Assembly (NCBI GenBank): GCA_041483455.1
Contig: JBGPFS010000074.1
Location: 1-10,539 of the forward strand
Length of the DNA stretch: 10,539 bases
Direction of reading: 5' to 3'
From: JBGPFS01 sp041483455
Lineage (GTDB): Bacteria; Chloroflexota; Limnocylindria; Limnocylindrales; CSP1-4
Made by a program: the position numbers and the translations under genes
Notes under the pieces: model-generated
The model's database searches: none
Told to the model about the DNA's origin: nothing
What the model saw: only the letters and a program-made list of their open reading frames with translations
Part shown: in pieces, positions 1 to 5,811 of the stretch
Position numbering within the stretch: the first letter of the stretch is position 1
How the letters are laid out: each line of letters opens with the position of its first letter

Positions 1-271
1 GTACATCGTCAAGGTCCCGCTCCAGGTCGCCGAGGAGATGAGCCACCTCGGCTCGACCGGCACGGCGACCTTCAGCATGGCCCTCCGACCGACCCAGGAC
101 ACCCGGATCGTCGACGTCTCCAGGCTGGGCGAGACGACCAACCTCATCATCGAGCGCTACGGCCTGCCGATCCCCCAGACCTATCCGCAGGGGCAGCTGC
201 CGCCGCAGCCGCCGGTGGTCGTCCCCACGCCGATCCCCGGTCCGAGCGTCAGCCCGGCAGCGACGCCGTAG
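1..271 (+). CDS. C-terminal fragment of a probable CpaB/RcpC-type Flp pilus assembly protein
   Basis: The reading frame is open from the left edge and ends at TAG 269-271, so only the last 89 or so residues are seen. The fragment begins YIVKVPLQVAEEM and continues with a small beta-rich stretch (TATFSMALRP, then GETTNLIIERYGLPIP). It ends in a Pro-rich tail of about 30 residues. An 'ALRP' strand followed by an 'R.VD...GETTN' segment resembles the end of CpaB-like SAF-domain proteins, which in Flp/Tad pilus systems form a periplasmic or wall-spanning part of the secretion apparatus. That identity is recalled from family resemblance; the SAF domain itself lies outside the window. The gene converges on coaE and their 3' ends overlap by 23 bp (249-271). 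It could instead be another exported protein with a Pro-rich tail. Confidence 0.5.
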   Translation, partial: YIVKVPLQVAEEMSHLGSTGTATFSMALRPTQDTRIVDVSRLGETTNLIIERYGLPIPQTYPQGQLPPQPPVVVPTPIPGPSVSPAATP

Positions 272-869
272 CGTCGAGGGCGCCTCGGAGCGCCTCGGCC
301 ACCCGCGCCTCCGCCTCGGCCGGCGATCCGCTCGTGTCGATCTCCCGCGTCGCGACGGCGCGCGCGCGCTCGGCGAGCCCGGCCTGGGCCGCGATCCGCC
401 GGTCGACCTCGTCGGGTGGCAGACCCCGTCCCGCGAGCCGGGCCCGCTGACTGGCCCCGTCGCAGACGATCAGCCAGGTCTCGTCGAGCAGCGCCGGGTA
501 GCCGGCTTCCACCAGCCGGATGGCCTCGATGACGACGACCGGATCGCCGTTCGATCGTGCGTCGTCGATCCGGGCCAGGATCCGGGCCCGGACGAGGGGA
601 TGGACGATCGCCTCGAGGTCGCGGAGCGCGCCGGCATCGGCGAAGACGGCCCGCCCGAGCGCCGCCCGATCGAGCGACCCGTCCGGGCGAAACGCCAGCC
701 GGCCGAACCGCTCGCGGATCGCCTCCAGCGCGGCGGAGCCGGGCCCGGTGACCTCATGAGCCACGACATCCGCATCGATCACCGTCGCCCCGCGGGCGGC
801 GAGCCAGCCCAGGACGGTCGTCTTCCCGCAACCGATCGGCCCGGTGATCCCGATCCGGAGCGGCTTCAC
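249..869 (-). CDS. coaE: Dephospho-CoA kinase
   Basis: This enzyme phosphorylates the 3'-hydroxyl of dephospho-CoA with ATP, the last step of coenzyme A synthesis in the cytoplasm. From the GTG at 867-869 it has 206 residues, the normal length for the family. The P-loop GPIGCGKTT is at residues 10-18, the DAD motif of the substrate pocket at 32-34, and a HEVTGPG segment follows. The conserved 'IVHPLVR' helix and the C-terminal 'RIAAQ...REIDTSGS' core are also present. I chose the GTG because the P-loop then starts near residue 10. An in-frame ATG at 936-938 would add 23 residues rich in Arg and Pro that the family does not need. Neither start has a good Shine-Dalgarno sequence. The GTG overlaps the stop of a possible 37-codon upstream ORF (GTGA junction). 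The 3' end overlaps the convergent pilus gene. Confidence 0.93.
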   Translation of the reverse strand: MKPLRIGITGPIGCGKTTVLGWLAARGATVIDADVVAHEVTGPGSAALEAIRERFGRLAFRPDGSLDRAALGRAVFADAGALRDLEAIVHPLVRARILARIDDARSNGDPVVVIEAIRLVEAGYPALLDETWLIVCDGASQRARLAGRGLPPDEVDRRIAAQAGLAERARAVATREIDTSGSPAEAEARVAEALRGALDATASLPG

Positions 870-979
870 GGTGCGTGCTCGCGGGGCCCGAAGCACCGGC
901 GCGCGCCAGCCGCGAGGACCGAGCCGGTCCGACCGCATCGGTGCCCGTCCAACTCCGGTTCGATGCCGGGCGTGCTCAC
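866..979 (-). CDS. Possible 37-residue leader ORF coupled to coaE
   Basis: A GTG at 977-979 opens a 37-codon frame (VSTPGIEPELDGHRC...) whose TGA at 866-868 overlaps the coaE GTG start in a GTGA junction. A TAGACT hexamer (987-992 on the minus strand) lies 7 bp before the GTG, the spacing expected if transcription started at the start codon and the mRNA were leaderless. Neither the peptide (Arg, Gly, Pro and three Cys) nor any homologue is recognised. Translation of this frame could deliver ribosomes to the coaE start, which has no visible Shine-Dalgarno sequence. An open frame this short is common by chance in GC-rich DNA, so this is a hypothesis. Confidence 0.25.
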   Translation of the reverse strand: MSTPGIEPELDGHRCGRTGSVLAAGARRCFGPREHAP

Positions 980-986
980 GCCACCG

Positions 987-992
987 AGTCTA
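987..992 (-). promoter_or_regulatory. Possible -10 element of a coaE promoter
   Basis: TAGACT on the minus strand fits the TANNNT pattern of a -10 hexamer. It stands in the 233 bp gap between the protease and coaE, downstream of the protease terminator hairpin, where a coaE promoter is needed. No convincing -35 hexamer is seen 16-18 bp upstream. The rest of the gap shows nothing recognisable besides the terminator and the small ORF. Confidence 0.25.
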
Positions 993-1049
993 CCCGGCCC
1001 CGGTCGATCCGCGGCCCGCACTCACGAACGGCCCGAGCCGAACAGGAGG

Positions 1050-1077
1050 AGGGGCCGGCCTTTGCGGACCGACCCCT
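1050..1077 (-). terminator. Rho-independent-like terminator of the protease gene
   Basis: On the minus-strand RNA the arms 1069-1077 and 1050-1058 pair over 9 bp. The inner arms 1066-1067 and 1059-1060 add 2 bp, with one bulged U (1068) and a GCAAA loop. The single non-Watson-Crick position is G-U on the minus strand but C-A on the plus strand, so the hairpin is better formed in minus-strand RNA. It starts 25 nt after the protease stop and is followed by a pyrimidine-rich stretch (TCCTCCTGTTC) rather than a pure U tract. Confidence 0.65.
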
Positions 1078-1102
1078 GCCGTGCTTCGCGGGTGAGGTGA
1101 GG

Positions 1103-2692
1103 CTAGCTCCAGCTCCCCGTGGACCAGCTGGAGCCGGACCAGGAGCTGCCGCTCCACGAGCTGCCGGACCAGCTGGAGCCGGACCAGGAGCTGCCGCTCC
1201 ACGAGCTGCCGGACCAGCTGGAGCCGGACCAGGAGCTGCCGCTCCACGAGCTGCCGGACCAGCTGGAGCCGGACCAGGTGCTGCCGTTCCAGGTGCCGCC
1301 CGACCAGCTGGAGCCGGACCAGGTGCCGCCCGACCAGCTGATGCCGGCGGCCTCGAGCGCGGCCATGGCGGCCGAGTCGAAGGCCTGGCCGAAGATGTCC
1401 TGCTCGCCCTGGAGGACTGCGCCGTCGCGGGTCAGGTGATCCGTCCCACGCGCCAGCTCGAGCGAGCCAGTGCCGGACGAGGCCTTCGGGAGAGAGCCCT
1501 TCTTCAGCCACGGCGTGGCGAGCAGCATCTGGGCGAGATCGATCTCGCCCTGGCCCTGGATGCTCTGCGAGCACGCCCCGCAGTTGAGCTGGTTCGTGTT
1601 GGCACGGAACAAGTACTTGAGGGTCAGCGGGTCGATCCCCGGGTACTTCTGGATGGCGAGCGCAGCAGCCCCGGAGACGATCGCGGCCGCCTCGCTCGTG
1701 CCGCTGCCGCGGAAGAGGGTGCTGGTGACGTACCCGGTCGAACCGTAGTTCTGGTCGATGTACGAGCCCGGGACACGGAGGCTGACGAGATGCGACCCGG
1801 GCGCGACGACGTCAGGGTAGCGCGACGGGCTGCCGGTCGAGGAGAACGTCGCGACGGCGTCGTCGGCCAGGCTGGCCGTGCCCATCGAGTCGGTAGCCCC
1901 GACGGCGAGGATGCTCGGGTCGTAGGCCGGGTTCGTGAGGGAGCCAGAATGGGCCACGTACCCGGCGTTGCCGTTCGCCGCGACGACGAAGATGCCGGCC
2001 TTCCAGGCCTGCTCGACCGCGAACGCCAGCGGGTCGACCGAGTAGTCCTGGGTCGAGTTCGTGCCATAGGACAGGTTGAGGACCCGGATGTTCAGGCCGT
2101 TGTCGTTCTTGTGCTGGACGACCCAGTCGATCGCGGCGATCACCTGGCTGACGTCGGTCCCGCCGTCGGCGACGCCGACCTTGAGGCTGACGATCCGGGC
2201 GTCGGGGGCCATTCCCCGGTAGGCCGAGGCCGGCGCCGCCGCGTAGGGCGCTGTGAGCGCGGTGTCGTGCCCGGCGATCAGGCCGGCCATGAAGGTCCCG
2301 TGCCCGTTCGTGTCGAGCCTGGTCAGGTTCGGGGCCTGGGATTCGAGCGAGAGGTCCGGGCCGTAGACGATCTTGCCTGGCGTGGCGAGGCCCTCGACCG
2401 GGGAGACGCCGGTGTCGATGAGCGCGACGTCGACGCCAGCGCCCGTGAAGCCGGCGGTCCACCAGGCCTGGGCACCGGTGTAGAGCGTCGTGTTGTACAT
2501 CGAGTTCACGTCGGTCGCCGGGTCGTACGACGCGGCGAACGAGGCCGCGGGCGCGATCGCCGAGACCAGCAGGGTGGCGGTCAGGACCGCACCGAGGCGA
2601 CCGGTCGCCGTGAAGTCGAGGCTCCAGCAACGCTCGGCCGGAGTGCGCGTCGGAGGGGCGGAGCCGCCGTCCGCGCGATCCACCTGCACCAT
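1103..2692 (-). CDS. Secreted subtilisin-like serine protease (S8) with Trp-Ser-Gly repeat tail
   Basis: This is a 529-residue exported endopeptidase of peptidase family S8. A basic N-terminus and a hydrophobic segment (about residues 33-50) ending SFAAS form a long Sec signal, with probable cleavage near residue 53-54. The catalytic triad is Asp93 (ALIDTGV), His131 (NGHGTF) and Ser333 (GSGTSEAAA), with the oxyanion Asn240 (AANGN). The serine motif reads GTSEAAA rather than the common GTSMAAP. A short pair of cysteines (CGAC) follows the catalytic domain, then a 'GEQDIFGQ' linker. The tail (452-529) has a Trp every five residues. ATG at 2690-2692 was chosen because GGAAGGTGG (2698-2706) lies 5 nt upstream and the signal peptide follows; the frame stays open further upstream but runs through a riboswitch. 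No LPXTG motif or C-terminal membrane anchor is seen. It is probably controlled by c-di-GMP through the leader. Confidence 0.92.
   Translation of the reverse strand: MVQVDRADGGSAPPTRTPAERCWSLDFTATGRLGAVLTATLLVSAIAPAASFAASYDPATDVNSMYNTTLYTGAQAWWTAGFTGAGVDVALIDTGVSPVEGLATPGKIVYGPDLSLESQAPNLTRLDTNGHGTFMAGLIAGHDTALTAPYAAAPASAYRGMAPDARIVSLKVGVADGGTDVSQVIAAIDWVVQHKNDNGLNIRVLNLSYGTNSTQDYSVDPLAFAVEQAWKAGIFVVAANGNAGYVAHSGSLTNPAYDPSILAVGATDSMGTASLADDAVATFSSTGSPSRYPDVVAPGSHLVSLRVPGSYIDQNYGSTGYVTSTLFRGSGTSEAAAIVSGAAALAIQKYPGIDPLTLKYLFRANTNQLNCGACSQSIQGQGEIDLAQMLLATPWLKKGSLPKASSGTGSLELARGTDHLTRDGAVLQGEQDIFGQAFDSAAMAALEAAGISWSGGTWSGSSWSGGTWNGSTWSGSSWSGSSWSGSSWSGSSWSGSSWSGSSWSGSSWSGSSWSGSSWSGSSWSTGSWS
1106..1339 (-). 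repeat. WSGSS pentapeptide tandem repeat encoded by 45-bp DNA repeats
   Basis: The last 78 codons of the protease hold 16 tryptophans spaced exactly five residues apart. The first four units vary (WSGGT, WSGSS, WSGGT, WNGST), then come ten WSGSS units and the ending WSTGSWS. At the DNA level 1121-1165, 1166-1210 and 1211-1255 are three identical 45-bp units of three pentapeptides each. A fourth copy matches for its first 23 bp (1256-1278). The identity of the copies suggests recent duplication or gene conversion. Comparable Trp/Ser/Gly tails occur on S8 proteases of Chloroflexota and Actinobacteria; their function is unknown to me, and a surface-binding or aggregating role is an inference. 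Confidence 0.9.
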
Positions 2693-2697
2693 CGATA

Positions 2698-2706
2698 CCA
2701 CCTTCC
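2698..2706 (-). promoter_or_regulatory. Shine-Dalgarno sequence of the protease gene
   Basis: GGAAGGTGG reads on the minus strand 5 nt before the ATG at 2692. It fixes the protease start. Its 3' part plus the next bases (UGGUA, 2696-2700) can pair with UACCA (2728-2732) in the 3' arm of the riboswitch, so access to it may be ligand-controlled. Confidence 0.75.
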
Positions 2707-2720
2707 GGTCGGTCGATGTG

Positions 2721-2820
2721 CGGTGCCTGGTAGCCGGGCGGTCTTTGGGGGCAGTGCTCCCGGAAGATCCCTGGCTTTGCGTCCCCGCCTCTCGACGGGT
2801 TTGCCCTGTTTGCAGACCGT
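2721..2820 (-). ncRNA. Cyclic di-GMP-I (GEMM-I) riboswitch
   Basis: The minus-strand leader of the protease has the GEMM-I hallmarks in order. A 5' P1 strand GGU (2816-2818) precedes an ACAGGGCAAACC segment (core GGGCAAACC 2798-2806), as in the Vibrio Vc2 aptamer. A 6-bp P2 stem (2794-2799 with 2784-2789, one U-G pair) is capped by a GAGA GNRA tetraloop (2790-2793). GGACGCAAAGCC (2773-2784) is the most conserved block of the class. P3 is built from GGG 2769-2771 with CCC 2736-2738 and UCUU 2764-2767 with AAGA 2742-2745, with an apical GC hairpin. The 3' closing segment GGCUACC (2729-2735) offers ACC to pair with the 5' GGU. Known members bind c-di-GMP and control genes for motility, surface proteins and exported enzymes. 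Identification is by eye; no covariance model was run. Confidence 0.93.
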
Positions 2821-2964
2821 ACCTGCGGCAGTCCCGATCGGCTGCCGTCGTCTTGACCGGGACGATGCTCGTCCTCGGGCCACGGGCCAATGAGAAGGAA
2901 GTCCCGATCGGTGCGTGCTGGAACCGGACCCTCGTACCTGTCGCGCCGCGAGCCGACGCGCGGA
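2821..2964 (-). promoter_or_regulatory. Leader/promoter region upstream of the riboswitch with hairpin and 12-bp repeat
   Basis: This 144 bp separates the GGDEF-EAL stop codon from the riboswitch. A stem of 9 bp with one bulged A (CCG-A-GGACGA, loop GCA, TCGTCC-CGG) occupies 2857-2878. It could terminate the GGDEF-EAL transcript, although no U tract follows. AGTCCCGATCGG (plus-strand sense) occurs at 2830-2841 and again at 2900-2911, exactly 70 bp apart, and contains the palindrome CCGATCGG. A weak promoter candidate is TTGGCC (2885-2890), 17 bp, CATCGT (2862-2867). I cannot tell whether the protease has its own promoter or depends on read-through. Confidence 0.35.
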
Positions 2965-5601
2965 TCAGCCGGCGGTGGCGGCCCGGCCGGGACGCAGTCT
3001 CGCGGGAGGCTCGTCGACCTCGGCGGCTCCGTTCAGGACGCCTCCGTGCGCCAGGAGCGCTTCGATCGAGGCGGGGTCGAGGGGCCGGGCGAAGTAGAAG
3101 CCCTGGGCATACTCGCAGCCGAGCGTCCGAAGGCGGCCGACCTGCGACCACTGTTCCACGCCTTCCGCGATGACCGACAACTTCAGGGCCCGTCCCAGGG
3201 CGATGATCGCGCTGGCCAGCTCCCAGGCGTCCGGGTCCGGACCGGCCACGTCCACGAAGTCGCGGGCGATCTTGAGCGTGGTCACCGGGAACCGCTGGAG
3301 GTAGCTCAGGGAGGAGTATCCGGTGCCGAAGTCGTCGACGGAGACCCCGATCCCGGCGTCCTTGAGCTCCTGCAGCTTCGATCGAGTCACGGCGCTGTCC
3401 TGGAGCATCGACGTCTCGGTCATCTCGAGGACGATCTCCCCGGGGTCGATGCCCGCCTCCCGGATGATCGTCAGCACCTCGTCGACGAAATCGGGCTGGA
3501 CCAGCTGTCTGGCGGAGATGTTGACGCTCACGGTGAACGGCCGCTCGGAGGCCCGCCAGTGCCAGGCGCGCATCTGCTGGCACGCCTGGCTCAGCACCCA
3601 GCGCCCGATCTCGAGGATGGCGTCGGACTCCTCGGCCACCCGGATGAAGTCGTCCGGGCCGATCCGTCCACGTTCGGGGTGGTCCCACCGCACGAGGGCC
3701 TCGACGCCGACCATCCGACTCGTCGCCATCTCGACGATCGGCTGGTACTGGAGCACGAACTCACGGGCGGCGATCGCGTGCTCCAGGTCGGTCGACAGCT
3801 GGGCGCGTGCCATCACCGCCTCGTGCATCGAGGGCTCGAAGACCACGAAGCGTCCCTTGCCGCGAGCCTTCGCCGAGTACATCGCGACATCGGCATTACG
3901 CAGCAGTTCGCCCGCGGAATCGACGCCCGGCCGGCCCGCTGCGACGCCGACGCTCGCCCGAACGGTGACGTCGTGGCCCTCGAGCTGGAAGAACGGGCCC
4001 ATGGCGGCCGTCAGTCGGTTCGCCACGCGCATCGACGCCCTCATGTCGGGCTCGTCCCACAGGACGACGGCGAACTCGTCTCCACCCAGGCGCGCGGCGA
4101 TGTCGCTGGCGCGCAGCACGGAATGGAGGCGATCGCCGACGGCGACGAGGAGCGCGTCGCCCGCGGCGTGACCGAGACTGTCGTTGACGAGCTTGAAGTC
4201 GTCCAGGTCGATGAACAGGACGATGGGCACCATGCCGCTCGCGTCGCGCGACTCGAGCCGCGACGCGACGACCTGGGTGAAGAGCGACCGGTTGGCCAAG
4301 CCGGTCAGCGGGTCGTGGGACGCCTGGTGGTGGAGCTCCTCCTTGAGCCGGCCGAGCTGCTCGAGCGACTGCTCCAGCTGGCCGTTCTCCAGCGCGATCG
4401 CCGTGTGATTGGCCAGCGTCTCGAAGAGCTTGAGGTCCTCCGAGTCGAACGTGCTGATGTCGCTGAGCCGGTCGGAGACGACGAGTGTCCCGACCAGGGT
4501 CGACTCGCCGAGGAGGGGCGCGACCAGCGCCTTCCTGCTCCGCCGGCGGCCCGCCTCGTCGGTTCCCTCGAGGGGGGGCAGGTCGATCAGGTACCCCTGC
4601 CGCTCGGTGACGGCGCGGACCAGGACGGGATCGTCCAGGGCCGGTCCGACCGGCTGCATCACCTCGACCGCGTCTCCGGGCCCGACCTGGAAGCGGAGGA
4701 TGTCGTCGCCCTCGCGTCGCGGGAGGAGGCGGATCTCGGCCACTTCCGCCCGGAACATCCTCCGGGCATGGTCGAGCAACGAGACGATGGCCGTGTCCAG
4801 CTGCGGGCTGCGCTGGAGGATCCGGGTCGACTCGTATAGCAGCTCGATGCTCTCGTGTTGCTGGCGTTCGGAGATGTACGCCCGATAGGCCAGCGCCGCG
4901 GTCACCGTCGGCACGACGAGGAGCCAGGCCGACCCCGGGTTCGCCGCCAGGACGGTGAGACCCATGAGGGCAAGACTCGCGTTCGTCATCGACACGACGA
5001 TCCCGATCTTGAGCATCTCCGGGATGCGCCGGTACTGCGCGGTCCCTTCCGCCAGCGAGATCGCGGTGCTGATACTGAGCACGGCGATGAGGTTCTCGAC
5101 GAGCGTCGCCGCGAGGACGCCGAGCCAGAGGCTGGGTCCGAGAGCGCGGTCCGGCGCCGCCGCAAGGTGCACGATCGCGACCGAGAGCACCGAGCTCAGG
5201 CTGAACAGGGCGAGGTTGAAGGCCAGCTTGACCGAGCGCTGGCGACGGCTGAACACGAGCGCCAGCCCGGACCCGATGACCCGGGCGACGATGAACTCCG
5301 CCGGCGCCATGAGGAACAGGCCGGCCACCAGCGGGAGCTCGCTCATCGAGAACGAGTGCGCGCTGCGCCCGATGTGGAGGTGGATGACCTTGGCCTCGGC
5401 CAGGTAGAAGGCACCGAGCAGCAGCCACCACGGCATCGTGAACGGCAGGTCCGCGGGCGCCGCGGGCGGCACGAGGACCAGCGCCGCGGCAACGGCGATG
5501 GCGCCGAGGAGCAGCGTGAGCAGCCAGACTCTCGTCGAGCCCGAGGTGCCCGCGATGAACCGCGCGAAGAGGGATCTCACCGGCCGGGCCATCCCGCCCA
5601 T
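2965..5601 (-). CDS. Membrane-bound GAF-GGDEF-EAL cyclic-di-GMP enzyme
   Basis: This 878-residue protein makes and/or degrades cyclic di-GMP. The N-terminal 245 or so residues hold several hydrophobic helices (the first at about 25-47), an integral membrane sensor of a type I cannot name. A GAF-like domain follows (about 262-410), then a short coiled linker. The GGDEF domain (about 424-590) has an intact GGDEF at 506-510 and an inhibitory-site RASD at 497-500, five residues upstream. The EAL domain (about 605-850) has EAL 634-636, Asn694, Glu726 (LEMTETS), Asp756-Asp757 (DDFGTGYSSL), Lys777 and Glu813 (EGVE). The usual KID motif reads KIA, with Ala779 replacing a conserved acidic residue. ATG 5599-5601 was chosen after AGGA; ATG 5590-5592 is an equal alternative. 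It stands alone behind a structured leader and directly upstream of the c-di-GMP riboswitch and protease, which suggests it feeds that switch. Confidence 0.93.
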   Translation of the reverse strand: MGGMARPVRSLFARFIAGTSGSTRVWLLTLLLGAIAVAAALVLVPPAAPADLPFTMPWWLLLGAFYLAEAKVIHLHIGRSAHSFSMSELPLVAGLFLMAPAEFIVARVIGSGLALVFSRRQRSVKLAFNLALFSLSSVLSVAIVHLAAAPDRALGPSLWLGVLAATLVENLIAVLSISTAISLAEGTAQYRRIPEMLKIGIVVSMTNASLALMGLTVLAANPGSAWLLVVPTVTAALAYRAYISERQQHESIELLYESTRILQRSPQLDTAIVSLLDHARRMFRAEVAEIRLLPRREGDDILRFQVGPGDAVEVMQPVGPALDDPVLVRAVTERQGYLIDLPPLEGTDEAGRRRSRKALVAPLLGESTLVGTLVVSDRLSDISTFDSEDLKLFETLANHTAIALENGQLEQSLEQLGRLKEELHHQASHDPLTGLANRSLFTQVVASRLESRDASGMVPIVLFIDLDDFKLVNDSLGHAAGDALLVAVGDRLHSVLRASDIAARLGGDEFAVVLWDEPDMRASMRVANRLTAAMGPFFQLEGHDVTVRASVGVAAGRPGVDSAGELLRNADVAMYSAKARGKGRFVVFEPSMHEAVMARAQLSTDLEHAIAAREFVLQYQPIVEMATSRMVGVEALVRWDHPERGRIGPDDFIRVAEESDAILEIGRWVLSQACQQMRAWHWRASERPFTVSVNISARQLVQPDFVDEVLTIIREAGIDPGEIVLEMTETSMLQDSAVTRSKLQELKDAGIGVSVDDFGTGYSSLSYLQRFPVTTLKIARDFVDVAGPDPDAWELASAIIALGRALKLSVIAEGVEQWSQVGRLRTLGCEYAQGFYFARPLDPASIEALLAHGGVLNGAAEVDEPPARLRPGRAATAG

Positions 5602-5644
5602 CCGTCCTGTTCTCAACTGGCTCCCTGGCGCACCGTTCGAGGAG

Positions 5645-5674
5645 ACCGGACGGGCATGGACGCGCCCATCCGGT
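5645..5674 (-). promoter_or_regulatory. Strong stem-loop in the leader of the GGDEF-EAL gene
   Basis: On the minus-strand RNA the arms 5664-5674 (ACCGGATGGGC) and 5645-5655 (GCCCGTCCGGT) pair over 11 bp with one G-U pair and an 8-nt loop. On the plus strand that position would be a C-A mismatch, so the structure favours minus-strand RNA. It lies 138 nt after the ABC-F stop and about 45 nt before the GGDEF-EAL start, with no U tract. It may be a U-less terminator or a leader structure of the GGDEF-EAL mRNA. It does not match a riboswitch class I recognise. Confidence 0.45.
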
Positions 5675-5740
5675 TCCATCAGGACCGTAGAGCCATGACG
5701 ACAGGCAGGGACATCACCCGAACGGCAAGGTCGTCCAGTA

Positions 5741-5787
5741 CCGATGGTGCATCGGCGCACTCGCTCGAGGGGTCGGCCGGCCCGACC
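5741..5787 (-). terminator. Paired hairpins after the ABC-F gene, probable operon terminator
   Basis: Two perfect 6-bp stems stand in tandem downstream of the ABC-F stop. The first, 5782-5787 with 5771-5776 (GGTCGG/CCGACC, 5-nt loop), begins 24 nt after the stop. The second, 5750-5755 with 5741-5746 (CCGATG/CATCGG, 3-nt loop), follows. Neither is followed by a U run, as is common in GC-rich genomes. Together they probably end the polA-mutM-ABC-F transcript. The rest of the 210 bp gap (5602-5811) must hold the GGDEF-EAL promoter, but I see no convincing hexamers. Confidence 0.4.
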
Positions 5788-5811
5788 GCGGCCGTCTCCG
5801 CTTCGACGAGA

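Noticed and set aside
1121..1278. 45-bp repeats as a possible CRISPR array
   Set aside because: Units are directly adjacent without spacers and encode in-frame pentapeptides of the protease tail.
875..2893. 672-codon plus-strand frame with PAGAGPGAAAPRA repeats
   Set aside because: It is antisense to the protease, its riboswitch and the coaE start. The repeats only mirror the WSGSS DNA repeats, there is no recognisable domain, and long antisense frames are expected at this GC content.
2693..3688. N-terminal extension of the protease up to 3688
   Set aside because: It would run through the riboswitch and antisense-overlap the EAL domain region in the same direction; ATG 2692 has a good Shine-Dalgarno sequence followed by a signal peptide.
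2890..4839. 649-codon plus-strand frame antisense to the GGDEF-EAL gene
   Set aside because: The minus strand carries the full GAF-GGDEF-EAL motifs; the plus frame is Arg/Asp/Gly-rich without domain signature.
5602..5760. Upstream starts of the GGDEF-EAL gene within 5602-5760
   Set aside because: The added residues are polar, not part of the membrane domain, and overlap the stem-loop leader; the ATG at 5601 or 5592 leads straight into the first membrane helix.
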